DNA of 64,000 nt from Chitinimonas prasina (GCF_030160395.1 NZ_BSOG01000002.1:449280-513279), one strand, 5' to 3'; positions 47,003 to 56,552 are shown, counted from the first letter of the stretch. The notes: generated from the letters alone by a model not told the origin. A program made the numbers and translations.

Positions 47003-48109
47003 ATGCAAGCCCTGCCCCTACTGCCCGATCCGCGCCAATACACCGGCACCGCCACCAGCCCGCTGCACAGCCTGGCCCAAGTACTGCTGGACGAACGCGA
47101 CCTGGGCAGGCTGGTCGCAGCAGAGGCTGCACTGGATGCCGAACTGGCACGGCTGCTGACTGCCAATGACGACGCGGCTATCCAGGCAGCGCTCGCCACA
47201 CCGCCCAACCCGGCCGTGCTGCGCATACTGAGCGAACGCCTGCGTGTGGCGGTCGAGAACCCAGCCCCCGGCAGTGCCATGCATGCCGTGATCTTTGCCT
47301 TACCCCTGGTCCTGGTCGCGGGCGTACGTGGCAAGCATGTGATTGCCGGGCGCCTGCCCGATGTGAGCGCTGTACAGTCACTCTTGACCGAACATGGCAT
47401 CTTCAAGGCCGGCAGCGATATCCAGCTATCGGGTCGCCTGCTGGATCGCGAGCAATTGCAGGTGATACCGTCCAGTTCGCTGGCCCGTTGGCGCGATGCC
47501 CTGCAGTACGCTTCCGGCGGCTTACCGCACGAATTCAGCGGAAGCCCCATCACCGTGGATGGTGATGGCGTCTACCTGCGCTATCTGGTGGGGGTAGCCA
47601 TGCAACCTGTCGATGCCGACCCCGTGGTACAGCTCAATGCCCCCCCCGGCACCTGGGCCATGGCCCTGACCAAGCTGCTGGGAGAGCAGCTCAAGCACGA
47701 TGCCATGACGCTGTTCCCCTTGCCGCGCAGCCCACAAGCCTGGCTGCCTGCACTGGACGATGGCCGCGTTGCCCAGCAGGAAATACGCTTCCAGGTATTT
47801 GCCAGCAATACCCTGCGCAAGTTGCGCGAAGCTGGTGAAACCCCGGTAGCGGTGTTCTCCTGCCACGAAGGCAATGAATTGCGGGTGACACTGGGCGCCG
47901 AGAAAAATGGCGAAGAGTGGGCCGGCTTTATCTGGCCACTGGGCCCACAAGATCGAGTCGATGGCTTGCAGCACATGATGGTGAGCCTGCTGCGCGAGTG
48001 CCACCATGACGATGTCCGCGTGCTGCCCGACCTGCTGCCACAGGTGAAGGACGATCTGCCTTACTTTCCCCTGCCAACCGAGCTGCCATCCGCCGCCACC
48101 CGCCACTGA
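47003..48109 (+). CDS. Conserved cytoplasmic protein of unknown function
   Basis: Protein of 368 aa without signal peptide or membrane segments. No motif gives a function. The C-terminal part (LRVTLGAEKNGEEWAGFIWP ... LLRECHHDDVRVLPDLL) vaguely recalls DUF2863 proteins of betaproteobacteria, from memory and with low certainty. It is followed 11 bp later by a ferredoxin gene and then by a hydrolase gene, so the three probably form one operon behind a consensus -10 box at 46968. Codon use is like that of its neighbours. Confidence 0.75.
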   Translation: MQALPLLPDPRQYTGTATSPLHSLAQVLLDERDLGRLVAAEAALDAELARLLTANDDAAIQAALATPPNPAVLRILSERLRVAVENPAPGSAMHAVIFALPLVLVAGVRGKHVIAGRLPDVSAVQSLLTEHGIFKAGSDIQLSGRLLDREQLQVIPSSSLARWRDALQYASGGLPHEFSGSPITVDGDGVYLRYLVGVAMQPVDADPVVQLNAPPGTWAMALTKLLGEQLKHDAMTLFPLPRSPQAWLPALDDGRVAQQEIRFQVFASNTLRKLREAGETPVAVFSCHEGNELRVTLGAEKNGEEWAGFIWPLGPQDRVDGLQHMMVSLLRECHHDDVRVLPDLLPQVKDDLPYFPLPTELPSAATRH

Positions 48110-48120
48110 ACCGAGCCATC

Positions 48121-48429
48121 ATGAGCTACTTCAAGCACCACGTATTCTTTTGCACCAATCAGCGCCCCAATGGCGAGAGTTGCTGTGCTGATTTTGGCGC
48201 GAGCGATATGCATGCCTATGCCAAGAACCGGGTCAAGGAGCTTGGCCTGGCAGGCGAAGGTAAGGTACGCACCAACAAGGCCGGCTGCTTGGATCGCTGC
48301 GCTCTGGGGCCTGTCATGGTGGTCTACCCCGACAATGTCTGGTACCAGTACGTCGACAAGGAAGACGTGGAGGAAATCATCCAGGAGCACCTGCTCAACG
48401 GACGCGAAGTTGCCCGGCTCAAGATCTGA
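48121..48429 (+). CDS. Thioredoxin-like [2Fe-2S] ferredoxin
   Basis: Small electron carrier of 102 aa. Cysteines at 11, 21/22, 56 and 60 (FFCTNQ, ESCC, KAGCLDRC) fit the thioredoxin-fold [2Fe-2S] ferredoxin pattern. The block ALGPVMVVYPDNVWY is characteristic of this family. Redox partners are unknown. It lies between an uncharacterised gene and an alpha/beta-hydrolase gene, with gaps of 11 and 8 bp; the ferredoxin-hydrolase pair is one I recall from other betaproteobacteria. Confidence 0.93.
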   Translation: MSYFKHHVFFCTNQRPNGESCCADFGASDMHAYAKNRVKELGLAGEGKVRTNKAGCLDRCALGPVMVVYPDNVWYQYVDKEDVEEIIQEHLLNGREVARLKI

Positions 48430-48437
48430 CCCCGCAT

Positions 48438-49061
48438 ATGAAATCACCCCAGTTCCAGCCCATCACCGTGGCCGGCCCAGTGGGCCGGCTGGAAACCCTG
48501 CTGCTTGATAGCGCTCGGGAAGAAGGTCCACGCGGCATCGCCTTGGTCGCCCACCCCAACCCCACCCAAGGCGGCACCAATACCAACAAGGTCGTGCAAA
48601 CCCTTGCCAAGGTATTCTCACGCAAGGGCTATGTCGCCTTTTGCCCCAATCTGCGAGGCGTGGGGCAGAGCGAGGGGGAGCATGATTTCGGCTCGGCCGA
48701 AGTCGACGACATGGCAGCCGTGCTGGCACATGCCCAGGCGGCTTATCCTGGTCTCCCCGTGATACTGGCCGGTTTTTCTTTCGGCACCTTTGTGCAGAGC
48801 CAGCTGCGCGAACGGCTGGGCGACGGCCCGATAGCCCGCATGGTGCTGGTCGGCCCTGCTACAGCCAAATGGAACTTCCCCACCGTCCCTGCAGACACCT
48901 TGGTGGTACACGGTGAAGAAGACGAGGTCGCCCCTCTGGCAGCAGTATTCGACTGGGCCAGACCGCAAGGTTTGCCTGTGGTAGTGGTGCCAGGCACGGG
49001 CCACTTCTTCCATGGCAAGCTCACCACGCTGGCCGATATCGTCAACCGAAATCTTGAATAG
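48438..49061 (+). CDS. Alpha/beta hydrolase
   Basis: Serine hydrolase of 207 aa. It shows VAHPNPTQGGTNTNKVVQ near the N-terminus, typical of the small dienelactone-hydrolase-like group. The nucleophile is in GFSFGTF (Ser near 113). The acid is probably in HGEEDEVAP and the His in GTGHFFHG. The substrate is unknown. It sits 8 bp after the ferredoxin gene. There is no signal peptide, so it acts in the cytoplasm. Confidence 0.9.
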   Translation: MKSPQFQPITVAGPVGRLETLLLDSAREEGPRGIALVAHPNPTQGGTNTNKVVQTLAKVFSRKGYVAFCPNLRGVGQSEGEHDFGSAEVDDMAAVLAHAQAAYPGLPVILAGFSFGTFVQSQLRERLGDGPIARMVLVGPATAKWNFPTVPADTLVVHGEEDEVAPLAAVFDWARPQGLPVVVVPGTGHFFHGKLTTLADIVNRNLE

Positions 49062-49097
49062 GTCGCCGGGCCCCGCTATCCAACAAGGGGCAGGTGC

Positions 49098-50039
49098 TCA
49101 CTTCCCGGCGTCGTTCCAGCCCTTGTAGCGCGCCAGGTTTTCACGCGTTACCAGGGTAGGCTCCATCAATATCAACGGCTTGGCCAAGCGCTTTCCCTGC
49201 ATCAGCTCATAGCCGACGCTCACCGCTCGCTCGGCCATGAGCCTGGGGCTCTGGCTGGCAGATGCAACGATAAAGGAAGGTTGCTGCAACGCCTGCTCGA
49301 TATCGGGAGCGCCATCCACCGAGGTGATCAGCAGCCGCTTCAAGCCTGCCTTGCGGGCCGCCAGGTCCGTGCCGATAGCCTGACGGTCGTTGATGGTAAA
49401 CACGCCGTCAATCCTCGGATACTGCTTAAGATGCTGCTGCATCAGCTGCTGCCCACCCCAACGAGACCCTTTGCCATCACCTTTGTCGTTCAGAACCGTG
49501 ATTCCGGGAAATTGCTTCAAGGCCATATGGCAGCCCGCTACCCTGTCAATGACCGAAGACACCTGCGGACCACTCTGGATGATGACCTTGCCCTGCCCCG
49601 ACAAGGCCTGGGCCAGGTACTGACAAGCCTGCTCCCCTGCCTGCAGGTTGTCTGTCATTACCGTGGCATTTACCCCGTTGGCCGCGACATCCACAGCAAC
49701 CACCACAATGCCGGCAGCCCTGGCTGCCTGCACGGCAGGCTCCACCTTAACGGCATCGGCAGCATTCAACAGGATCAAGTCCACCCGTTCGGCCGTAAAG
49801 CGCTCCAGATGGGCGATCTGCTTTTCCAGTGAATACTCATTGGCCAGCGTCGTCACCTTGACGGTGGGGTTGAAGCGCCGCGCCTGCTGCTCGGCGCCCT
49901 TCACCAAGGCCACGAAGAAGGGGTTTTCCAGCGAGCTGATGCTCATGCCCAAAGATTGCAGCGCCACGCCCGGTGGTAGCTCCTGTGCCGCCACGGCGAA
50001 ACTGCACAAGGCCAAGGTTGCCATTGCAATGCATCTCAT
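49098..50039 (-). CDS. Orphan periplasmic sugar-binding protein (RbsB-like)
   Basis: Substrate-binding protein of 313 aa of the ribose/galactose class. A signal peptide (MATLALCSFAVAAQ) precedes a mature part with SLENPFFVALVKGAEQQA, the typical first sugar-binding loop. LILLNAADAVKVEPAVQAA and FTINDRQAIGTDLAARKAG are further family blocks. No permease or ATPase gene is near, so it may serve a transporter encoded elsewhere or a sensor such as a chemoreceptor. M6 gives an alternative start. Confidence 0.92.
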   Translation of the reverse strand: MRCIAMATLALCSFAVAAQELPPGVALQSLGMSISSLENPFFVALVKGAEQQARRFNPTVKVTTLANEYSLEKQIAHLERFTAERVDLILLNAADAVKVEPAVQAARAAGIVVVAVDVAANGVNATVMTDNLQAGEQACQYLAQALSGQGKVIIQSGPQVSSVIDRVAGCHMALKQFPGITVLNDKGDGKGSRWGGQQLMQQHLKQYPRIDGVFTINDRQAIGTDLAARKAGLKRLLITSVDGAPDIEQALQQPSFIVASASQSPRLMAERAVSVGYELMQGKRLAKPLILMEPTLVTRENLARYKGWNDAGK

Positions 50040-50114
50040 CTTTACCGCCCGTCCTTTTTCGTATTCCAGATGGAATCCACTACTCCTTACTGTAGGGTGC
50101 TAGCGGCAACCGGC

Positions 50115-50142
50115 AAAGAAAAACCCCGCCTGGGCGGGGTTA
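50115..50142 (-). terminator. Terminator of ahpC
   Basis: On the minus strand: AACCCCGCC / GGCGGGGTT stem followed by TTTCTTT, about 50 bp past the ahpC stop codon. Confidence 0.85.
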
Positions 50143-50193
50143 TCTGCTGCGCTTGCGACGCTGGCACAGGCCAGCCCAAGCTCAAGCAATGTC

Positions 50194-50796
50194 TTACAGC
50201 TGACCAGCGTTTTCAGCCAGATACTTGGCCACGCCAGCGGCATCAGCCTTCATGCCGGCCTTGCCCTTGTTCCAGCCAGCCGGGCAGACTTCGCCGTGCT
50301 CTTCGGTGAACTGCAGGGCATCAATCACACGCAGCATTTCGTCGATATCGCGGCCCAGCGGCAGGTTGTTGACCACCTGGTGTTGCACAACGCCGCTCTT
50401 GTCGATCAGGAAGGAGCCGCGCAGCGCCACGCCATCAGCGTGCTCGACATCATAAGCCTTGACGATATCGTGCTTGATGTCGGCCACCAGGGTGTAGCCA
50501 ACCGGGCCGATACCGCCCTTGTCCACCGGGGTGTTGCGCCAGGCGCTGTGGCTGAACTGGCTGTCGATGGACACGCCGATCACTTCCACATTGCGCTTCT
50601 TGAATTCTTCCAGGCGGTGATCAAAGGCGATCAGTTCCGACGGGCAGACAAAAGTGAAGTCCAGCGGGTAGAAGAACACAACGGCGTACTTGCCCTTGGT
50701 GGCGGCGCTGAAGCTATAGTTCTCAACGATTTCGCCATTGCCCAGGACGGCAGCTGCGGTGAAATCGGGGGCTTGCTTGTTAACGAGGACGGCCAT
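50194..50796 (-). CDS. ahpC: AhpC-type 2-Cys peroxiredoxin
   Basis: Thiol peroxidase of 200 aa that reduces hydrogen peroxide and organic peroxides. The peroxidatic Cys51 is in DFTFVCPSE and the resolving Cys171 in GEVCPAGW. The GGIGPVGYTL block and the C-terminal YLAENA tail are typical of the oxidation-sensitive AhpC/Prx1 group. No ahpF reductase gene is adjacent, so thioredoxin or an unlinked AhpF should recycle it. An OxyR-type site lies 89-103 bp upstream. The start has GGAG at a proper distance. Confidence 0.95.
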   Translation of the reverse strand: MAVLVNKQAPDFTAAAVLGNGEIVENYSFSAATKGKYAVVFFYPLDFTFVCPSELIAFDHRLEEFKKRNVEVIGVSIDSQFSHSAWRNTPVDKGGIGPVGYTLVADIKHDIVKAYDVEHADGVALRGSFLIDKSGVVQHQVVNNLPLGRDIDEMLRVIDALQFTEEHGEVCPAGWNKGKAGMKADAAGVAKYLAENAGQL

Positions 50797-50884
50797 AGAG
50801 GTTCTCCGGAAATGGGTTGCAAAAAGACGATCAACTGTAGGCGCTAAGCCCTACAGCGTCCAATTTAAAAAGCAGAATGTTTCG

Positions 50885-50899
50885 ATAGTATTTAGCTAT
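50885..50899 (-). promoter_or_regulatory. OxyR-type binding motif upstream of ahpC
   Basis: ATAG-N7-CTAT (ATAGTATTTAGCTAT) is the inverted half-unit of the OxyR consensus, including the central A. The second unit is degenerate. The position, about 90 bp before the ahpC start, fits activation by OxyR under peroxide stress. Confidence 0.6.
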
Positions 50900-50951
50900 C
50901 AAAGTTCACGAGGCATTGGAGAAAAAGCTTACACCCAACCACACCAGCACG

Positions 50952-51527
50952 TCAGGTCTTTGGCAGCGTCACGCCAACCTGACCCTGGTACTTGCCGCCC
51001 CTATCCTTGTACGACGTTTCGCATATGTCGTCAGGATCGGCCTCCAGGAACAACACCTGAGCGCAACCTTCATCGGCGTAGATCTTGGCCGGCAAGGGGG
51101 TGGTGTTGGAGAACTCCAGCGTCACATACCCCTCCCACTCCGGCTCGAAAGGCGTGACATTGACGATGATGCCGCAACGGGCATAGGTCGACTTGCCCAG
51201 GCAGATGGTCAGCACATTGCGGGGAATGCGGAAATACTCCACCGTGCGCGCCAGCGCAAAGCTGTTGGGTGGAATAATGCAATAGCCCTTACCGGAAACA
51301 TCGACAAAGCTGTTCTCATCGAAATTCTTGGGGTCCACCACCGTGCTGTTCAGGTTGGTGAATAGCTTGAATTCGTCGGCGCAACGGATGTCGTAGCCAT
51401 AGCTGGAGGTGCCATAGGAAACGATCTTCTGATCGTTCACATAGCGGACCTGGCCCGGCTCGAACGGCTCTATCATGCCGTGCTGTTCGGCCATCTTGCG
51501 TATCCAGCGGTCGGATTTAATGCTCAT
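50952..51527 (-). CDS. dcd: dCTP deaminase
   Basis: Converts dCTP to dUTP for thymidylate synthesis. It is 191 aa, the usual length. The family block [17 protein letters not shown] is near residue 37, and [11 protein letters not shown] holds the catalytic region. The substrate-binding stretch [20 protein letters not shown] holds the catalytic Glu. [11 protein letters not shown] follows. The start is 3 bp after the stop of the upstream GNAT gene, so it is part of the apbC-GNAT-dcd run. Confidence 0.97.
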   Translation of the reverse strand: MSIKSDRWIRKMAEQHGMIEPFEPGQVRYVNDQKIVSYGTSSYGYDIRCADEFKLFTNLNSTVVDPKNFDENSFVDVSGKGYCIIPPNSFALARTVEYFRIPRNVLTICLGKSTYARCGIIVNVTPFEPEWEGYVTLEFSNTTPLPAKIYADEGCAQVLFLEADPDDICETSYKDRGGKYQGQVGVTLPKT

Positions 51528-51530
51528 ACT

Positions 51531-52349
51531 CTAGTTTTCCTTGTCCTGCGCCGCAGGCGGCGCCTTATCCACGCCATAGGCTACTCCAACCGGCGCAAAA
51601 CCCACACTGCGGTAGAGCTGGATGGGGCCTTCTTCATCAGCCACGATCACCAGCTTAGTCGCACCAAATTCAGCTATGGCCTGGTGCCCCGCCTCGTAAA
51701 CCAGGCGTTTTGCCATGCCCTGGCGACGCCAGTCTGGGTGTGTGCAGACATTCTGGTAGCGTGCCAGACCATCCTCACCCATGAATATCCCCAGTTCAGC
51801 CACCAGGGTGTCGCCGGCAAAGGCCCCATAGCGTTGCCCCAGCCCTGCCGCCACCATACTGCGATAGGTAGCGAACTGGGCGGTCTTGAACGTCTCGTAA
51901 GCCTGTTGCTCCTGGCTCTCATCACGGCTGGCCACCTGTACCGCGATAGCGGCCTGCCAGTCCGTCTCGCTCACCAGGGGGCGCACCTGTACTTGCTGAT
52001 TCATGTCTGGCGCCTTGCTTGGCCGGCTGCAAGCCAGTGCTTGCGAGGCATAGACCTTGTAGCCCGCCAGCAGAAACTGCGCCTGCTCACCGGGCCCGCC
52101 CAGCCAGGCAAAGCAGCGATGGCGGGATTGTGGCTGCTCTGCTGCTATGTCAGCAATAAAAAGCGCTTCCCAATCCGCCAGCACACCCTGCCCTGGCGCC
52201 TGGGCAAACAACAGATAATTGCCCCAGTAAAAGGTGGGATTGCCAGGCGTGGTAATGCACAGGTAGTCGCCCCTGTCGCGCACGACGCCCTCAAAGCGAT
52301 GGAAAATCATCGCTGTGGCATCCACCAGTGATTGGCTCAGATCCATCAT
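51531..52349 (-). CDS. GNAT-family N-acetyltransferase
   Basis: Acetyltransferase of 272 aa. Only the C-terminal half is a GNAT domain: VCTHPDWRRQGMAKRLVYEA is the acetyl-CoA loop (motif A), and LYRSVGFAPVG is the late motif. The N-terminal about 110 residues are a separate domain that I do not recognise. The substrate is unknown. The start codon overlaps the apbC stop (ATGA), which indicates coupling with the Fe-S carrier gene, and dcd follows 3 bp later. Confidence 0.85.
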   Translation of the reverse strand: MMDLSQSLVDATAMIFHRFEGVVRDRGDYLCITTPGNPTFYWGNYLLFAQAPGQGVLADWEALFIADIAAEQPQSRHRCFAWLGGPGEQAQFLLAGYKVYASQALACSRPSKAPDMNQQVQVRPLVSETDWQAAIAVQVASRDESQEQQAYETFKTAQFATYRSMVAAGLGQRYGAFAGDTLVAELGIFMGEDGLARYQNVCTHPDWRRQGMAKRLVYEAGHQAIAEFGATKLVIVADEEGPIQLYRSVGFAPVGVAYGVDKAPPAAQDKEN

Positions 52350-53434
52350 GTATTCTGGATCACGATCTTCGGCAGCTTGGCGGAGAAATCCTTGGCCTTT
52401 TCGCCCACCTTGACCGCCACCTTGCGGGCAATCGCCTTGTAAAGCGCCGCCACCTTGCCGTCCGGCTCCGCCGCCACGCTGGGCTTGCCCTGGTCAGTGG
52501 CCAGGCGTATCGACAGCTCCAGCGGCAGTTGGCCCAGCAGCTCCACGCCATATTCGACGGCCATGCGGCCACCGCCGCCCTCACCGAAGATCGCCTCCAC
52601 ATGGCCACAGTTGGAACAGATATGCATGGCCATGTTCTCGACCACGCCTGTCACCGGCACGCCAACCTTTTCGAACATCTTCAGCCCCTTACGGGCATCC
52701 AGCAAGGCGATGTCCTGCGGCGTGGTCACGATGACGGCGCCGGTCACCGGTACTTTCTGCGACAGGGTCAGCTGAATGTCGCCGGTGCCCGGCGGCAGGT
52801 CGATCAGCAGGTAGTCGAGATTGTCCCAGCGGGTATCGTTGAGCAGCTGCATCAAGGCCTGGGTAACCATGGGGCCGCGCCAGACCATGGGCTGCTCGGC
52901 ATCAATCAGAAAACCGATGGACATGGCCTGTATGCCATGAGCCTGCATGGGCAGGATGGACTTGCCGTCCGGTGACTCCGGCTTCTGCCCTTGCAGGCCC
53001 AACATCAGGGGCTGTGAGGGGCCATAGATATCGGCATCCAGCAAACCCACACGGGCACCTTCTGCCGCCAGGGCCAGCGCCAGATTCACGGCCGTGGTGG
53101 ATTTACCCACTCCGCCCTTGCCACTGGCCACAGCGATCACGTTCTTGACCCCTGGCAGCGGCGTCAGGCCGCGCTGCACCGTGTGGGCCTCTATCCTGGC
53201 TTCGACCTTGACGGCGACACCGACCACACCCGGCACCGTCTTGAGCGCCGCTTCCACCTGAGCCGCCATCTCGGCATGCCGGCTGCGTGCCGGATAGGGC
53301 AAGGCGATGGTCAGGCTAACCTGCTCCCCTTCCAGTCGCAGATCGCGCACCGCCTTCATGGCGACATAGTCGCGGCCCGTGTCGCTATCGACGCAGGTTT
53401 TCAGCTTGTCGAGCAGGTCGGTTTCGGTCGTCAT
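52346..53434 (-). CDS. apbC: Mrp/ApbC-type Fe-S cluster carrier ATPase
   Basis: P-loop protein of about 362 aa that binds and delivers [4Fe-4S] clusters. The N-terminal MIP18-like domain (DUF59) is followed by the deviant Walker A (SGKGGVGKSTTAVNLA, near residue 107). The cluster-binding CxxC is in HICSNCGH, and DLPPGTGDIQLTL is the family's Walker B region. Both aconitases and IspH in this window need such clusters. The ATG at 53434 (MTTETDL) has a GGAAGAAGG Shine-Dalgarno sequence; an upstream start at 53476 would add 14 residues. Confidence 0.96.
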   Translation of the reverse strand: MTTETDLLDKLKTCVDSDTGRDYVAMKAVRDLRLEGEQVSLTIALPYPARSRHAEMAAQVEAALKTVPGVVGVAVKVEARIEAHTVQRGLTPLPGVKNVIAVASGKGGVGKSTTAVNLALALAAEGARVGLLDADIYGPSQPLMLGLQGQKPESPDGKSILPMQAHGIQAMSIGFLIDAEQPMVWRGPMVTQALMQLLNDTRWDNLDYLLIDLPPGTGDIQLTLSQKVPVTGAVIVTTPQDIALLDARKGLKMFEKVGVPVTGVVENMAMHICSNCGHVEAIFGEGGGGRMAVEYGVELLGQLPLELSIRLATDQGKPSVAAEPDGKVAALYKAIARKVAVKVGEKAKDFSAKLPKIVIQNT

Positions 53435-53519
53435 TGCTTGCCTTCTTCCATTCAAATATCGGGACCGGGCATCCATGCCCGCGTCCCCTCAAACTTCGCG
53501 CTACGTATCCAGCCAGCCC

Positions 53520-54365
53520 TTATGCGCGCTTGATACCCAGCTCACGCAACCGCTCATCCAGATAGGTGCGGGCGGTATGACGCTCAGACAAGACCACTTC
53601 GTCGCGCGGGTGCAAGAACAATGGCAGCGAAATACGCGATTCGGCCGCATCCGCGCCCGTCGGGTTCACCACCCGATGCGGAGTGGAAGGCAACCAGCCC
53701 TGCGTCGCCTCTTGCAGCATATCGCCCACGTTCACTACCAGTGCGCCCGTCTCATACGGCACGGCATGCCAGTTGCCCTGGCGATCGCGCACTTCCAGGC
53801 CCGGTCCGGTGGCGGATGGCAGCAGCGTGATCAGGTTGATGTCTTCATGCTCTGCCGCACGCAACGCACCAGCCGGCTCGTCGCCGCTGAGCGGTGGATA
53901 GCGCAGCACCCGCAGCAAGGTATTGGGGCTGCGATCTATCATGGTCGACAAGGGCTCACTCAGCTTGCCAGACACCTCGGTCGGCAAGGCTGCCTCTATC
54001 CACCCCAGCAGTTCGGCAGCCAGGGCGTTGGCAGTGCCGTGATAGGACAAGGCATCGGTGCGCAGCTCTGGCGGTATGCGGCCCCATGTGTAGACGTGGT
54101 AGAACTCTTTCAGGTCGCGCTGGCTGCGGCCCTTGGCCGTCTCAGAGACATCGGGCGGAAACCATCCGTCCTGCGTGTCACGGCTGAAGCGCCAGGGTTC
54201 TTTTTCACCCGATTCGAAGAATTGCAGCCAGTCACGATAGATGCCGCTGATCAGCCAAGGCGGCAGCGGATGACGCACCAGCACGGCAAAACCGGTCTCG
54301 CGCAGGGATTGTACAAAGCGGCCCGGAGCATCATGGGCACAATAATCAACGGTTTGAACATTCAT
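53520..54365 (-). CDS. 2-oxoglutarate/Fe(II)-dependent oxygenase (IPNS-like)
   Basis: Oxygenase of 281 aa in the isopenicillin-N-synthase-like superfamily. The iron ligands are H and D in AAEHEDINL (about residues 172-174) and H in STPHRVVNP (near 228). The 2-oxoglutarate-binding Arg follows in ESRISLPLF. The N-terminal part (YKD-type DIOX_N) is shorter than in plant homologues. The substrate is unknown; the name isopenicillin N synthase would be misleading. It is divergent from metG. Confidence 0.9.
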   Translation of the reverse strand: MNVQTVDYCAHDAPGRFVQSLRETGFAVLVRHPLPPWLISGIYRDWLQFFESGEKEPWRFSRDTQDGWFPPDVSETAKGRSQRDLKEFYHVYTWGRIPPELRTDALSYHGTANALAAELLGWIEAALPTEVSGKLSEPLSTMIDRSPNTLLRVLRYPPLSGDEPAGALRAAEHEDINLITLLPSATGPGLEVRDRQGNWHAVPYETGALVVNVGDMLQEATQGWLPSTPHRVVNPTGADAAESRISLPLFLHPRDEVVLSERHTARTYLDERLRELGIKRA

Positions 54366-54423
54366 GGAGCAGGTTTAACGCTTTTATGTGATGTAGCAGG
54401 CCGGGTATTTTAAGCCGTTCAGC

Positions 54424-54429
54424 TATAAT
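54424..54429 (+). promoter_or_regulatory. -10 box of metG
   Basis: A consensus TATAAT, 41 bp before the GTG start codon of metG. No good -35 box is seen at the usual spacing. Confidence 0.55.
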
Positions 54430-54469
54430 CGCCAGCTTCCGTGTACGTTTTGATAGACAGGATTGAATC

Positions 54470-56500
54470 GTGTCCGCCCGCAAGATACTCGTCACCAATG
54501 CTTTGCCCTACGCCAATGGCGCCATCCACCTCGGCCACCTGGTCGGCTATATTCAGGCCGACATCTGGGTGCGGTTCCAGAAGATGCGAGGCAATACAGT
54601 GCATTACGTCTGCGGCGACGACACCCACGGCACGCCCATCATGATCAATGCGGAGAAGCAGGGCATGACGCCCGAAGACTTCATCGCCAAGATGTATGAC
54701 GAGCACGTGGCCGACTTTGCCGGTTTCCATATTGGCTTCGACGAGTTCTACACCACCAATTCGCCGGAGAACAAGGAACTGGCTGGCAGCATCTACCGCC
54801 GACTCAAAACCGACGGCAAGATCGCGGTCAAGACCATCAGCCAGTTGTACGATCCGCAAAAGCAGATGTTTCTGCCGGACCGCTTCGTCAAAGGCGAGTG
54901 TCCCAAGTGCAGCGCACGCGACCAGTACGGTGACAACTGCGAGGTCTGCGGCGCCACCTATGCCCCTACCGAACTGAAGAACCCCTACTCGGCCGTCTCT
55001 GGCGCCACACCTGAGCTGCGTGAGTCCGAGCATTATTTCTTCAAGCTGTCCGATTGCCGCGATTTCCTGGCTGACTGGACACGCCAACCGGGCCGCTTGC
55101 AAAAGGAGGCCGCCAACAAGATGGGCGAATGGTTCGAGGCTGGCCTGCAGGACTGGGACATCAGCCGTGACGCGCCCTACTTCGGCTTCGAGATTCCCGA
55201 TGCGCCAGGCAAGTACTTCTATGTCTGGCTGGATGCGCCTATTGGCTACATGGCTGCCACCAAGCACCTGTTCGATCGCATCGGCGAGGATTTTGGCGCC
55301 TACTGGGGCAAGGATTCGAGCGCCGAGCTGTACCACTTCATCGGCAAGGACATACTCTACTTCCACGCCCTGTTCTGGCCCGCCATCCTCGAATACTCGG
55401 GTCATCGCACGCCCACTGCCATCAATGTCAACGGCTTCCTGACGGTGGACGGACAAAAGATGTCCAAGTCGCGCGGCACCTTCATTACCGCCAAGAGCTA
55501 CCTGGATGTTGGCCTCAACCCCGAATGGCTGCGCTACTACTACGCCGCCAAGCTGGGCAGTGGCATCGAGGATGCCGATCTGTCGCTGAGCGACTTCGTT
55601 GCCCGCGTCAACAGCGACCTCGTTGGCAAATACATCAATATCGCCAGCCGTGCAGCCGGTTTCATCAGCAAGCGCTTTGGCGGCAAGCTGGCCAGCAGCC
55701 TGCCAGACAGCCCGCTGGTTAGCCGCCTGCAGGCTGCCGCCACCGACTTGGCAGAGGGGCTGGAGGCGCGCGAATACAGCCGTGTGCTGCGCGAAGTCAT
55801 GGCGCTGACTGACGAGGTCAACCAGTACGTCGATCAGGTCAAGCCGTGGGAGCTGGCCAAGCAGGAAGGCAAGGATGCCGAACTGCATGCTGCCTGTTCG
55901 CTACTGATCAACCTGTTCCGCCTGCTGACCATCTACCTCAAGCCTGTCCTGCCCAAGCTGGCGGCTGACGTTGAGGCCTTCCTCAATGTGGCCCCCTTGC
56001 AATGGCATGATGCCCAGACCCTGTTGCTGGGCCACGAGATCAAGCCTTACAGCCACCTGATGACCCGTATCGATCCCAAGCAGGTCGAGGCCCTGGTAGA
56101 AGCAAACAAGCAAAGCCTGGCACCTGCCACCGAAGCGGCCGCACCCGCCAAATCCGCCATAGAGCCGATTGCCCCCACCATCAACATCGACGACTTTGGC
56201 AAGATAGACTTGCGCATCGCCAAGATCATCGACTGCAAGCATGTTGAAGGTGCCGAGAAGCTGTTGCAGCTGACCCTGGATCTGGGCGACCACACCCGCA
56301 ATGTGTTCTCCGGTATCAAGTCGGCCTATAAGCCTGAAGACTTGGTGGGCCGCCTGACGGTGATGGTGGCCAACCTGGCGCCGCGCAAGATGAAGTTTGG
56401 CCTGTCTGAAGGCATGGTACTGGCTGCCAGCGGTGAAAACCCCGGCATTTACCTGCTGAGCCCGGATAGTGGTGCACAGCCGGGCATGCGAGTCAGCTAG
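54470..56500 (+). CDS. metG: Methionyl-tRNA synthetase
   Basis: Charges elongator and initiator tRNA-Met. It is 676 aa, the long dimeric form. The class I HIGH motif is HLGH (in [12 protein letters not shown], near residue 22), and KMSKS is in [12 protein letters not shown] near 330. A four-Cys zinc knuckle (CPKC ... CEVC) lies near 144-162. The C-terminal about 110 residues are a tRNA-binding OB-fold (EMAP/Trbp111 type) with [12 protein letters not shown], linked by an Ala-rich stretch. The start is a GTG at 54470 with ACAGGA before it. Confidence 0.98.
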   Translation: MSARKILVTNALPYANGAIHLGHLVGYIQADIWVRFQKMRGNTVHYVCGDDTHGTPIMINAEKQGMTPEDFIAKMYDEHVADFAGFHIGFDEFYTTNSPENKELAGSIYRRLKTDGKIAVKTISQLYDPQKQMFLPDRFVKGECPKCSARDQYGDNCEVCGATYAPTELKNPYSAVSGATPELRESEHYFFKLSDCRDFLADWTRQPGRLQKEAANKMGEWFEAGLQDWDISRDAPYFGFEIPDAPGKYFYVWLDAPIGYMAATKHLFDRIGEDFGAYWGKDSSAELYHFIGKDILYFHALFWPAILEYSGHRTPTAINVNGFLTVDGQKMSKSRGTFITAKSYLDVGLNPEWLRYYYAAKLGSGIEDADLSLSDFVARVNSDLVGKYINIASRAAGFISKRFGGKLASSLPDSPLVSRLQAAATDLAEGLEAREYSRVLREVMALTDEVNQYVDQVKPWELAKQEGKDAELHAACSLLINLFRLLTIYLKPVLPKLAADVEAFLNVAPLQWHDAQTLLLGHEIKPYSHLMTRIDPKQVEALVEANKQSLAPATEAAAPAKSAIEPIAPTINIDDFGKIDLRIAKIIDCKHVEGAEKLLQLTLDLGDHTRNVFSGIKSAYKPEDLVGRLTVMVANLAPRKMKFGLSEGMVLAASGENPGIYLLSPDSGAQPGMRVS

Positions 56501-56512
56501 TACAGCCAAACC

Positions 56513-56552
56513 GCAGCCTGCCACCGCCCACCAAGGCGATGGCAGGCTGGCT
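56513..56552 (+). terminator. Hairpin after metG
   Basis: AGCCTGCCA / TGGCAGGCT, a perfect 9-bp stem around a 16-base loop. No T-run, so termination is uncertain. Confidence 0.45.

Noticed and set aside
46798-47169. Open frame starting at 46798 in front of the gene at 47003
   Set aside because: Its second half is a shifted reading of the real gene, and it would start before the TATAAT promoter box. No Shine-Dalgarno sequence.
53520-54365. Isopenicillin N synthase of a beta-lactam pathway
   Set aside because: Only the general iron-ligand pattern is shared, and no peptide synthetase or other biosynthetic genes are present. It is named only as a 2OG-Fe(II) oxygenase-like protein.
54419-55888. 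Long open frame on the minus strand inside metG
   Set aside because: It is antisense to a fully conserved methionyl-tRNA synthetase and has no family motif. GC-rich codon bias leaves such frames open.
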